A DNA stretch of 14,559 nucleotides. It comes from UBA10646 sp003456175 (GTDB lineage Bacteria; Bacteroidota; Bacteroidia; Chitinophagales; Chitinophagaceae). The stretch is taken from assembly GCA_031976225.1 (NCBI GenBank), contig DALYLQ010000067.1, positions 1-14,559 of the forward strand, written 5' to 3'. Positions 7,103 to 14,559 of the stretch are shown piece after piece. Position numbers and translations under genes: made by a program. The notes under the pieces are model-generated. The model was not told where the DNA came from. It saw nothing but the letters and a program-made list of their open reading frames with translations, and did no database searches. The number at the start of each line of letters is the position of its first letter. The first letter of the stretch is position 1.

Positions 7103-10100
7103 TTAACGCATTAAATACATTTTGCCATAGCCGTTATTGAAATATTGATCGGTATTAACGGTACCGCCGGCGCCATCGAAACTTGGCAGTTTATCGAGGG
7201 CTTTGCCGTTGAGGTTGGTGATAACACGATATAAGTACACACCGTTGGCTAGTTTTTGGCCATACATATCGGTTCCATCCCACTTGTACTCGGTGATATT
7301 ACGGCCAATTTGAAGTGGACCTAGTTCGTCTTTATTGATTTCCTTCACAATTTTTCCGGTGATGGTTAAGATTTGTATTCGAAGTTGTTGTGGTACTTGG
7401 CTACCCGTAAGGGTGAATACAAATGCAGTGCTAGTTGTAAATGGATTAGGATAATTGAACAAATGACTAATCATTGGAGTGTTGATTACCTTAAAGGCAA
7501 CTCTATACTCAATAATACCGCTGGGATTATTGCTTTTATCGCGGCCACGGATGTACAACTCGTAATCGCCATCTTCTTGCAGGGCCGGATTAAACTCAAT
7601 GGAGGCTGCATTGTTAGCACCATTAGTGGCAGGTATAAAACGTAAAGTATCGCCACCAAAATTGTAACGCTTAAGCACACCATTTGGCATTCGTAATTGT
7701 ACGTTAAGCACGGTGGTATCGTCAAGTAATAAGAAGCGGGCATTGTCTTGCAATTTGGCAACAATGCGTGGCTTGCTGCTTACAATATCGTTATTAAGAA
7801 TGTGTACCCCATCGAACGTTACATCTAACGTTGGGCGTACCATATCGGGCTGTACTAAGATGTTTTTGTATAGTACATTGTTGAAACGAAATTGCTCTGC
7901 CGGTGTATTATTGGGGTTAACATCTACAAACAAATTGTTGTTGCCAATAAAGTTGCGACTATCAAAACTTGCTCTGATAATAGCAGTATCGCCAGGTGCT
8001 AGTGGCTTTAACTTTGGGTGATTGACCACTGTTGCTTGGTTGGCAGCGTTAAAGAGTGTCATATTTACCGTAAGGCTATCGGTATAAGCAACATCGCTTA
8101 CGTTTTTAAAGGCAATACTGGTAAGCATTCTATCGCCTACTTCTAGTGTATCTTTTATCTCAGTAAATACATTGGCAGCTAATGCACCTTCGGGTAATGC
8201 ATCGTACAACACACGCCAATACACCAATTGTGCTGGTGTGAAATGAATACTGTCTTTGTTCATCATTCGCAAACGCAAACTTGGGTTTTGTACTGCATCT
8301 NNNNNNNNNNACTGATATCAACGTTGGTTTCGGTGCCATTGAGTGTTCGTAACACAGTTTCTTGCGCTTGTGCATTCACACCAATAATATCTACCGTAAC
8401 GCGGTCGCCACCACTATTATCGAGTGAAGTAACACGCCATTGGGCACGTTTCCAAGCCCTTGCAGTACCCCAAACAGGTGATGTTATATAGCCTAAACTA
8501 TCGGGCTTTGCAATATTTCTGGTATATGTGAATCGGTCGTAGATACCTTGCGTAAATTGACTTTCAGGACTAAAGTTGTTGTTACCCTTGCGGTAAATGA
8601 ATGCAAAAGCTCTAAAACGATTGAAGCTATCAATATCGTTGAAGCCTGCTGCTTTCAGGCGATGGTAAAATGTATTGCCAGCACCAAACCATTGTTCATC
8701 GTTGCGCCAAACATCGGCAAATGGTGTTGTTGGATTATTGATATCTACAATTACACGTGCGGTAACAATAGCGCCTGCTGGTACCCAATCTAAAAAGTTA
8801 CGCATGCGGCGGCGGTTCGCCGTATCGAGATAACTAAATTCAAAATTGTATTCTGCACCAGTTCGGCCTGCACACACGGTAGCACTTCCTAAAAATCCGC
8901 CATAAGGTGCACCAGTACCGATGGTAGCTGGAACAGCTTGGTTATAGTAAGGCTTTAATGTAACCGGATCAAACACATTATAGATAATACTATTGCCAAC
9001 ACAAGCACTACTTGTAATAATAATACCGTTAACACGTACAGAGAAATCTACTGCTTGGTCTCCCCCCGTTGGGAATACTGTTTGGTTGATAGAAAATGCC
9101 GATAACACATCTACAAATTGCCAGCGCCTTGTAGCACTATCAATTTTAATGCGCTCTCCACGGCTACGAGCATGCTGGAAATAATGACTTTGGTTAAAAC
9201 CTCGCTGATTGCCTGCCATATACGTAAAGCTACTCACGTTCCACCGTGCTACCTGACCGGTAGGAACAGCCGTTGCCACACGCCAATAATACACCGTACT
9301 ATCTATGAATGTTAAACCCGGACTATACTCTAACACGCCACCAATACTACTGATTACGGTACTACGCTTTAACGGACTATTGAAAGCTTCTGTAGTATCA
9401 ATTTCCATCCAATAAGTACGGCTCGCCGACGCAGGACTGGCAGTACTTGCGGTAAGCTTCACCGATTGCGTACTTACAATGCTGTAATTCAATGGAAAAA
9501 CGGGCTTCACATCATCTTCGCCAATGAAAAAGCTGATGGTAGCAATATTGTTGGTTTCGGTAACTTCATCGTACCTATTATCGCCATCAATAGTAACAAT
9601 AATTCGATTTTCTCCCCTATCTCTGCTCGGCAATACCGGCAATTGCAAGGTGATACTATCGGCAAAACGAATACTACGAATACGGCTATTGTACACAGTT
9701 GCGAAACTACCATCGGGGTATTGTCGTCTAATATTTACCAATACACTATCGCCAGTAGCCTTTCCGAGATTATATAAAACTGATTTTACTGTAAATTGAT
9801 TGTCTGCCACCGATACCACCTGCGGACTTAAAGTAACCGTAGCATTTTCAACAGCAAAATCTGGTGAGGGTGCTGCATTTATTTTCAATACCGGGTCACC
9901 ATGTAAGGTATTTGTTTCTGCATGTAATCTAGTGGTTAAAGTATCGAAATTAAACTGACCTGCATAAGCGATAGATTCCTGAATATTCAAACCTATAGGT
10001 TTGTTATAACCACTACGAGCCAATGATCTATAAAACCCACTGTTTAAGTAATCTAAGAAAGTAGTAACACCGAAATGTGTACTTGCTAAAAATGCTATGG

Positions 10101-12216
10101 CACCTCTGTTAGGTGCTAACACAAATTTTTCGGCTAATGAGCTTACAATTGAGAAACGCCCTACATCGAAAGAAAAGAAGTTACCAGCATTACAACCGTT
10201 CACTAGAAAAACAGGATACCTACCTTGGTTGTTATATTGATTCGGATTGTTGAGGTTATAATCGAGCGCCGTTGCCGATGAGTGACCAAAATAATTTAAT
10301 ACACCAATACCTCTATTGAACAATTGCTCTATCAATGCATTGGTAGTAGGCGATACTGGTCCTGTTGCAGTTTTATTAAAATGAAACACATTACCGCCAA
10401 AGGCAGTATCTCTGATAATATTACCGTAGCCGTTTTGGTAAGCAGTAAGCACAAACTCCAATCCATCGTTGTTATTTGCACCCACTACATGCACCGATGT
10501 TTTCATCCACGATTTGTTGGCAATACTATTATTATTGGTAGTTTGCTGTTGTTCATACTCCTTCACCTTGTTCAAGTAGTCGAGCATTTCTTGAGGCGAT
10601 ATAGCTGCAATTCTACCAATAGGCACAACAGGATTTTGCGTTAAAATAGTATTACTTACCAATAAGTTATCGCTTGGCGGCCAACCCCAAGTTGGCACTA
10701 AACTCTGGCGTTCTATATCAGGATTACTCTCAAAACGGCGATATTCATCGTAACTTACGCCCTTTCCCAATAGAAACACTGCTTTGAGTGGTTGGTTATA
10801 CACTTGCCTTGCCATTCGTATAAAATTGCGAATGCTTAACGGATGCTTTTTAATACCAAAGGCAAACTGATCTATAAGTTCATTGATATTGTATAGCTTG
10901 GCATTGTAACCACCACCGGTGGCACTTGCTCTATAGGCTCTATATTGCTCAACCGGATTCGCACCACCTGCCAAATTCGGGTGATAAATAATCAAATAAT
11001 CTCCTTGTGCGCTTGCCTGTGCATAGTTCACAAAATTTCTGGTTGTAATACGCGTTACCTGCTGCATACCATTGCTGGCAGTGCTCATTAATACCAAGTT
11101 ACGTTCCGTTACCGATGGTACTAACCTAAACCTAACCAAGCCAGATGGTTGAATATCGCCTACGTAACGCTGCATGTTGGTAAGGTCGTACAACACCGGC
11201 GGCACTCCTGTATGATTGAAGTTGGCAACCTCAAGATAATTACCTTGGGTACTCGCTGGCAACGAAAATTCGTACAACGGAAGATTACTAAAATTAAATG
11301 CACGTGGGTACGTAAGCTGTGCATATCCAACCACAAATCTGTCGTTTGGATTGGTCGATAAATTCCTTACGGTAAATGGCAAACTCGCATTAACACCATT
11401 CGGTAATACACTCATGGGCACATCGGCAGCAAATACACCATAATCAAACCTCGTAAGCGGTTGATTGATATAGGTTGTTCCTCCAATCACTACTTCAAAT
11501 CGACGGGTAGTACCGAGATTAGATGCACCTGCAACACCTATTTCTAACTTAGCTGTAGTATTGGGTACATTCACCGCACCCACATTAAAAAAGAAAGAAT
11601 TGAGCGGAGTGCCCGGATTAATATCGAAACTGCTTAAAAACTCACCCTTATCGTAACTACTGCTATAAATAGCTTCACCATAACTAGTATTGGCCTCTCC
11701 TCTATTGATTTGACTATTGTAATTAATACGTTCTTTATGCATGAACCAAGGCTCGGCTGGCAATGTATTACCAGCAACATCGTTCAATACATTTGTAATT
11801 CTTAAATTGGGCGTTGCCGTATTTACCGTAAGGAAAAAAGCCGCTGTATCGGTAAATAAACTCAGCCTATCACTAATTTGATATTGAGCATAGCGATATA
11901 CATCTTTATCGGCAGCACCATCGTTACGTAGTCCATAAAATTCAAGAAAACCATCGTTAGGCAACACAGCGTTGGTTGTTGTGAATAACGGTACTTGCTT
12001 ACCATTGCGCCATAATTGAAAGTGTTGCGCTTGCACATTGGCGAGCCCCAAGCCGGCTAATATCGGTTGTGTAATTCGATACAAGCCATTGCTACCTACC
12101 GAAAATTTATAATACGTTTTATTATAATCTATCCACTCGTTATTAAGCGGCTGTGCTTTGGCAATAAAGGCTGTAATTAACAGCATAACACTCAATAAAA
12201 TTGTACTAATACGCAT
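7103..12216 (-). CDS. porU: T9SS sortase PorU (C25 gingipain-like), interrupted by an assembly gap
   Basis: PorU is the outer-membrane sortase of the type IX secretion system: it cleaves C-terminal sorting domains from cargo and attaches the cargo to the cell surface. The product is about 1,700 residues. It has a signal peptide (MRISTILLSVMLLITAFIAKA, cut before QP), an N-terminal beta-rich region, and a C25 peptidase domain at about 405-780. That domain carries the catalytic His645 in NYFGHSSA and Cys675 in LVNGCNAGNF, and ends with LHGDPVLKIN. Beta-rich middle domains follow, then a C-terminal FlgD-like/T9SS domain starting at YPNPF and containing GxxxxxYKWDGTDMYGQKLANGVYLYR. Ten Ns at 8301-8310 split it; the halves are in different frames as written, but both sides match the family. 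The ATG at 12216 is preferred because it gives a proper signal peptide; an upstream GTG at 12273 falls in a copy of the dispersed repeat. Three exact copies of that repeat lie in the gene. The PorV/PorQ gene is 102 bases upstream. Confidence 0.93.
8063..8075 (+). repeat. 13-bp dispersed repeat, copy 6 (in porU)
   Basis: Exact ATTTACCGTAAGG. The coding strand reads CTT ACG GTA AAT (LTVN) in the context DSLTVNMTLF. Confidence 0.9.
8301..8310. other. Assembly gap of ten Ns inside porU
   Basis: The upstream half of porU ends on a whole codon at 8311 (NVDIS). The downstream half resumes in frame at 8299 (DAVQNPSLRLRM). One known base (8300) lies between gap and codon, so an intact gene needs a true gap length of 2 modulo 3. 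The ten written Ns do not fit, which points to a fixed-size placeholder. Confidence 0.95.
8586..8598 (-). repeat. One-mismatch variant of the dispersed repeat (in porU)
   Basis: The plus strand reads CCTTGCGGTAAAT, one base from the consensus. The coding strand reads ATT TAC CGC AAG (IYRK), a frame used by no exact copy in this window. The variant base is a synonymous third position (CGC for CGT). It may be a decayed copy or a chance match. Confidence 0.35.
11365..11377 (-). repeat. 13-bp dispersed repeat, copy 7 (in porU, opposite orientation)
   Basis: Exact CCTTACGGTAAAT on the plus strand. The porU coding strand reads TTT ACC GTA AGG (FTVR, about residues 281-284), the only coding copy in this orientation. 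Confidence 0.9.
11821..11833 (+). repeat. 13-bp dispersed repeat, copy 8 (in porU)
   Basis: Exact ATTTACCGTAAGG. Encodes LTVN at about residues 129-132 of PorU (AFFLTVNTA). Confidence 0.9.
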
Positions 12217-12270
12217 ATGCTTTGTTCTGGTTTTGTGACAATGTTTTATTGACCACGATATATTTAAAAA

Positions 12271-12316
12271 CACCTTACGGTAAATAGTACTTCGCAGTAC
12301 ATCATTTACGTAAGTG
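12271..12316. repeat. Imperfect inverted repeat: dispersed-repeat copy facing a degraded copy
   Basis: CACCTTACGGTAAAT (12271-12285) faces ATTTACGTAAGTG (12304-12316). The second arm is the reverse complement of the first with two bases missing, giving 13 possible pairs with two bulges. A small inner stem GTAC/GTAC (12287-12290 and 12297-12300) lies between. The structure begins two bases after the stop codon of the PorV/PorQ-family gene and ends before porU. It may be a hairpin at the 3' end of that gene. Confidence 0.6.
12273..12285 (-). repeat. 13-bp dispersed repeat, copy 9
   Basis: Exact CCTTACGGTAAAT on the plus strand, in the 102-base spacer between the PorV/PorQ-family gene and porU. 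Confidence 0.9.
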
Positions 12317-12318
12317 CT

Positions 12319-13422
12319 TTATTTTTCTTTTCTTTTTAAATCGACCATTAAACTGAAAATATGTGTGTACAATGCTGCCGATTGGTTGGCAAGATTGGTA
12401 AACGCATAATCAATTCTAAGGTTGCCTACTTTGAAGCCTGCACCAATACTGGGTTGATAAATCCATACCCTTTTTTGGTTGGTGGTATCACCATCAGCTA
12501 AAGCACGCTGAAAGTTATTGATACCAGCACGTACAAACAATGCATTGTTGAAGCTTGCCTCAATACCAATTCGCGGATCAATACTCACAGCACTGGTACT
12601 TACCACCGTATTACGCTGTCCATCAAAGGTTAAGTCGAGGTTTGCTTCGGCCAATAATTTCAACTTTTCGTTGATATTAAAATTGCGAGCTGCTGCTAGT
12701 ACCAAGCGTGGCGCTGTAAGTTCGTTACTACGTACCGGAATATCATTATTGGTAAGGTACAGTACTTCTTTTTCTCTATCGGTAAAGGTGAAACGCCATG
12801 CGTTGAACGTAGTTGTAGCATCTCGCAAACTAGCACCAAAACGCCAATCATTTTTATGATACATCACGCCAACATCAAAGCCAAAACCCCAAGCCTTTGC
12901 GAAAGAACCTACCTGCCTGTAAATGATTTTAGCATTACCACCAACACTTAAAAAATCATCGTTATCACGCTTCAATTCTTGGGCATAACTAATGAGAAAA
13001 GCATAGTCGGCACTTGAAAAACTGCGGATGTTATTGTAGTTAATGGTACCATCGGGTTCTACTAAAAAAAGGGTATTGGGTATATCATCTACCCCAAAAC
13101 GCAAGGCTGTTATGCCTAAAGTTCTGTTACCACCACTCAGCGGAATAGCAACCCCTAAATAATCGTACTTACCAATACCAGAAAAATATTCGGCATGCTT
13201 AAACCCTACTTGTGGTACATTTTTAACTTGTACCAACCCTGCTGGGTTCCAATAAGCGGATGTTAAATCGCTGGTACTAGCTACTTGTGCACCACCCATG
13301 GCTAAGCCACGAGCACCGGCACCAATGTTCAAAAATTCATTACTATACTTACGAAATTGTGCTTCAGCCAATTTCGAAACACACAAACCTGCTGTTAGCA
13401 GCGCAACATACCAATGTTTCAT
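12319..13422 (-). CDS. PorV/PorQ-family outer-membrane beta-barrel protein
   Basis: The 367-residue protein has a signal peptide (MKHWYVALLTAGLCVSKLAEA, cut before QF), then FLNIGAGARGLAMGGAQVA and DLTSAYWNPAGLVQV. This is the N-terminal pattern of the FadL-like PorV/PorQ (UPF0164-type) barrels. The rest alternates short hydrophobic and aromatic strands ending in FSLMVDLKRKEK, as expected for an outer-membrane barrel. PorV shuttles T9SS cargo from the SprA translocon to PorU, and PorQ anchors PorZ. The adjacent porU supports a T9SS role. I do not assign porV itself: the usual PorV signature (FLxIxPDxRAxxMGD, then NxQYWNPAK) is replaced by GARGLAMGG and SAYWNPAGL, so it may be a paralogue. ATG start at 13422. 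The gene is divergent from tyrS across 124 bases. It precedes porU and is probably co-transcribed with it unless the hairpin after its stop terminates. Confidence 0.85.
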   Translation of the reverse strand: MKHWYVALLTAGLCVSKLAEAQFRKYSNEFLNIGAGARGLAMGGAQVASTSDLTSAYWNPAGLVQVKNVPQVGFKHAEYFSGIGKYDYLGVAIPLSGGNRTLGITALRFGVDDIPNTLFLVEPDGTINYNNIRSFSSADYAFLISYAQELKRDNDDFLSVGGNAKIIYRQVGSFAKAWGFGFDVGVMYHKNDWRFGASLRDATTTFNAWRFTFTDREKEVLYLTNNDIPVRSNELTAPRLVLAAARNFNINEKLKLLAEANLDLTFDGQRNTVVSTSAVSIDPRIGIEASFNNALFVRAGINNFQRALADGDTTNQKRVWIYQPSIGAGFKVGNLRIDYAFTNLANQSAALYTHIFSLMVDLKRKEK

Positions 13423-13447
13423 GCAGTGAATATAACGCTTAAGATGC

Positions 13448-13455
13448 TAAAAATA
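13448..13455 (-). promoter_or_regulatory. Weak candidate -7 box for the PorV/PorQ-family gene
   Basis: The minus strand reads TATTTTTA followed by GC, one mismatch from TAnnTTTG and about 25 bases before the ATG. No good -33 element was found. Confidence 0.22.
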
Positions 13456-13504
13456 GTACCAAAGCAGCTTGCATACTTTATTCTATTAGAAAAAGCCGAA
13501 AGGT

Positions 13505-13512
13505 TATTTTTG
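13505..13512 (+). promoter_or_regulatory. Probable tyrS promoter -7 box
   Basis: TATTTTTG matches TAnnTTTG exactly and is followed by C. It lies 34 bases before the tyrS ATG in the divergent spacer. A -33 TTTG is not clear. Confidence 0.5.
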
Positions 13513-13546
13513 CCGGCCAACTTATCAGCGTTTTAAAAAAGCAGTA

Positions 13547-14559
13547 ATGAACTTAATACAAGAATTGCAGTGGCGCGGCTTGCTAGCCGATAAAATGCCA
13601 GGTACCGAAGAACAACTTGCCAAAGAAATGACAACAGGCTATGTAGGCTTCGACCCTACTGCCGATAGCTTGCATATTGGGCACCTCGTTCCCATTTTAT
13701 TATTGGTGCACTTGCAAAAGGCCGGACACAGACCTGTAGCTTTGGTAGGCGGTGCTACTGGCATGGTGGGCGACCCTAGCGGCAAAAGCAACGAACGCAA
13801 TTTATTAGACGAAGCTACCTTACAAAAAAATGTAGATGGCGTTAAAGCACAACTTGAACGTTTTCTCAACTTCAATGCCGATACCCCTAACGCTGCCCTA
13901 TTGGTGAATAATTACGATTGGTTTAAGGGCATGGGTTTTATTGAATTTTTGAGAGATGTGGGTAAGCACCTTACGGTAAATTATATGATGGCGAAGGATA
14001 GCGTTAAGAAACGCATTGAGGGTGAAACGGGCATCAGCTATACAGAATTTGCTTACCAATTGATGCAGGGCTACGATTTTTATTGGTTGTATAAAAATTT
14101 GAATTGCAAATTGCAACTCGGTGGTAGCGATCAGTGGGGCAATATGACTACAGGCACTGAACTTATTCGTCGAAAAGCAGGTGGAGAAGCATTTGTAATT
14201 ACCTGTCCGCTTATTACAAAAGCCGATGGTACCAAGTTTGGCAAAACAGAAAGCGGCACCATTTGGCTCGATGCTAGTAAAACTACACCCTACCAATTTT
14301 ATCAGTTTTGGTTTAACACTAGCGATGCCGATGCAGCAGCCTACATCAAGAAATTCACTTTTTTAAGTGCCGCTACCATCGAAGAAATTATTACTAAACA
14401 CCGCGAAAATGAAGCAAACAGGCACTTGCAACGTAGCTTAGCCGAAGCCGTAACAATTTTGGTACATGGCGAAGCCGCCTTGCAACAAGCCATTGAAACC
14501 ACCCAAAAGCTATTTACCAACCAAAATGCACCCGCCGAAAGCCTTAGTATAGATGATTT
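13547..14559 (+). CDS. tyrS: Tyrosine--tRNA ligase (partial, C-terminus off the right edge)
   Basis: TyrS charges tRNA-Tyr with tyrosine in the cytosol. From the ATG at 13547 the frame runs 337 codons to the window edge without a stop; family members are about 420-430 residues, so the missing end should be the tRNA-binding S4-like domain. Class I signatures are clear: GYVGFDPTADSLHIGHL with HIGH at 43-46, GGATGMVGDPSGK at 68-80, SYTEFAYQLMQGYDF with the tyrosine-pocket residues, LGGSDQWGN, and the KMSKS-equivalent KFGKT at 230-234. The start gives the expected short N-terminus (MNLIQELQWRGLL). It is divergent from the PorV/PorQ gene and has its own TAnnTTTG box. Residues 142-145 (LTVN in GKHLTVNYMM) are encoded by an exact copy of the dispersed repeat, at a position where TyrS proteins usually have a similar VN-containing peptide. 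Confidence 0.96.
   Translation, partial: MNLIQELQWRGLLADKMPGTEEQLAKEMTTGYVGFDPTADSLHIGHLVPILLLVHLQKAGHRPVALVGGATGMVGDPSGKSNERNLLDEATLQKNVDGVKAQLERFLNFNADTPNAALLVNNYDWFKGMGFIEFLRDVGKHLTVNYMMAKDSVKKRIEGETGISYTEFAYQLMQGYDFYWLYKNLNCKLQLGGSDQWGNMTTGTELIRRKAGGEAFVITCPLITKADGTKFGKTESGTIWLDASKTTPYQFYQFWFNTSDADAAAYIKKFTFLSAATIEEIITKHRENEANRHLQRSLAEAVTILVHGEAALQQAIETTQKLFTNQNAPAESLSIDD
13969..13981 (-). repeat. 13-bp dispersed repeat, copy 10 (in tyrS)
   Basis: Exact CCTTACGGTAAAT on the plus strand. Encodes LTVN at TyrS residues 142-145. It is the only copy in the plus-strand gene and again uses the LTVN frame. Confidence 0.9.

Noticed and set aside
8160..8491. Open frames on both strands that cross the N gap
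   Set aside because: They contain unknown residues from the gap and lie in the shadow of porU, with no family resemblance.
35..13981. CRISPR array or transposon-derived repeat family as the source of the 13-mers
   Set aside because: Spacing is irregular (tens to thousands of bases), orientation is mixed, flanks are unrelated, and there is no transposase, target duplication or cas gene.
13639..14296. Minus-strand open frames opposite tyrS
   Set aside because: They are antisense to a well-conserved TyrS reading frame with all catalytic motifs.

Overview
The window comes from a member of the Bacteroidota, most likely a Chitinophagaceae-like or related lineage. The evidence is a PorU sortase and a PorV/PorQ-family barrel of the type IX secretion system (T9SS), a truncated T9SS-type secreted protein with a DUF7948-like N-terminus, a six-S1-domain ribosomal protein S1, and -7 promoter boxes of the Bacteroidota TAnnTTTG type. 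The family-level placement is inference.

Layout. Everything from the left edge to about 13.4 kb is on the minus strand, so transcription runs right to left. In transcription order it holds: a PorV/PorQ-family outer-membrane protein (13422-12319); porU (12216-7103, interrupted by a 10-N assembly gap); rpsA (7019-5118), with its own promoter, a GC-rich leader hairpin and a strong intrinsic terminator; accA (4890-3916); dapA (3875-2985); recG (2880-781, TTG start); and the N-terminal part of a secreted protein (607 to the left edge). On the plus strand, divergent from the PorV/PorQ gene, is tyrS (from 13547, cut by the right edge) with a TAnnTTTG box. No gene-free stretch exceeds about 230 bases. 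No tRNA, rRNA, CRISPR array, transposase or phage gene was seen.

The genes mix housekeeping (tyrosyl-tRNA synthesis, ribosomal protein S1, fatty-acid and lysine/peptidoglycan precursor synthesis, recombination repair) with T9SS. PorU cleaves the C-terminal sorting domain from T9SS cargo at the outer membrane and attaches the cargo to the surface. PorV/PorQ-family proteins act next to it, and the truncated gene at the left edge resembles typical T9SS substrates.

The most striking signal is not a gene. An exact 13-bp word, ATTTACCGTAAGG (reverse CCTTACGGTAAAT), occurs ten times in 14.6 kb, five times in each orientation. About 0.0004 occurrences would be expected by chance with equal base frequencies. 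Five copies lie inside coding regions, in only two peptide readings (LTVN four times, FTVR once). The other five cluster at the 3' ends of genes: one supplies the dapA stop codon, one abuts the rpsA terminator, one lies 8 nt past the porU stop, and two form inverted-repeat structures with a second copy or a degraded copy. This distribution closely resembles that of DNA uptake sequences in Neisseriaceae and Pasteurellaceae. I propose it as a candidate uptake-sequence-like or other genome-wide dispersed signal in this bacterium.
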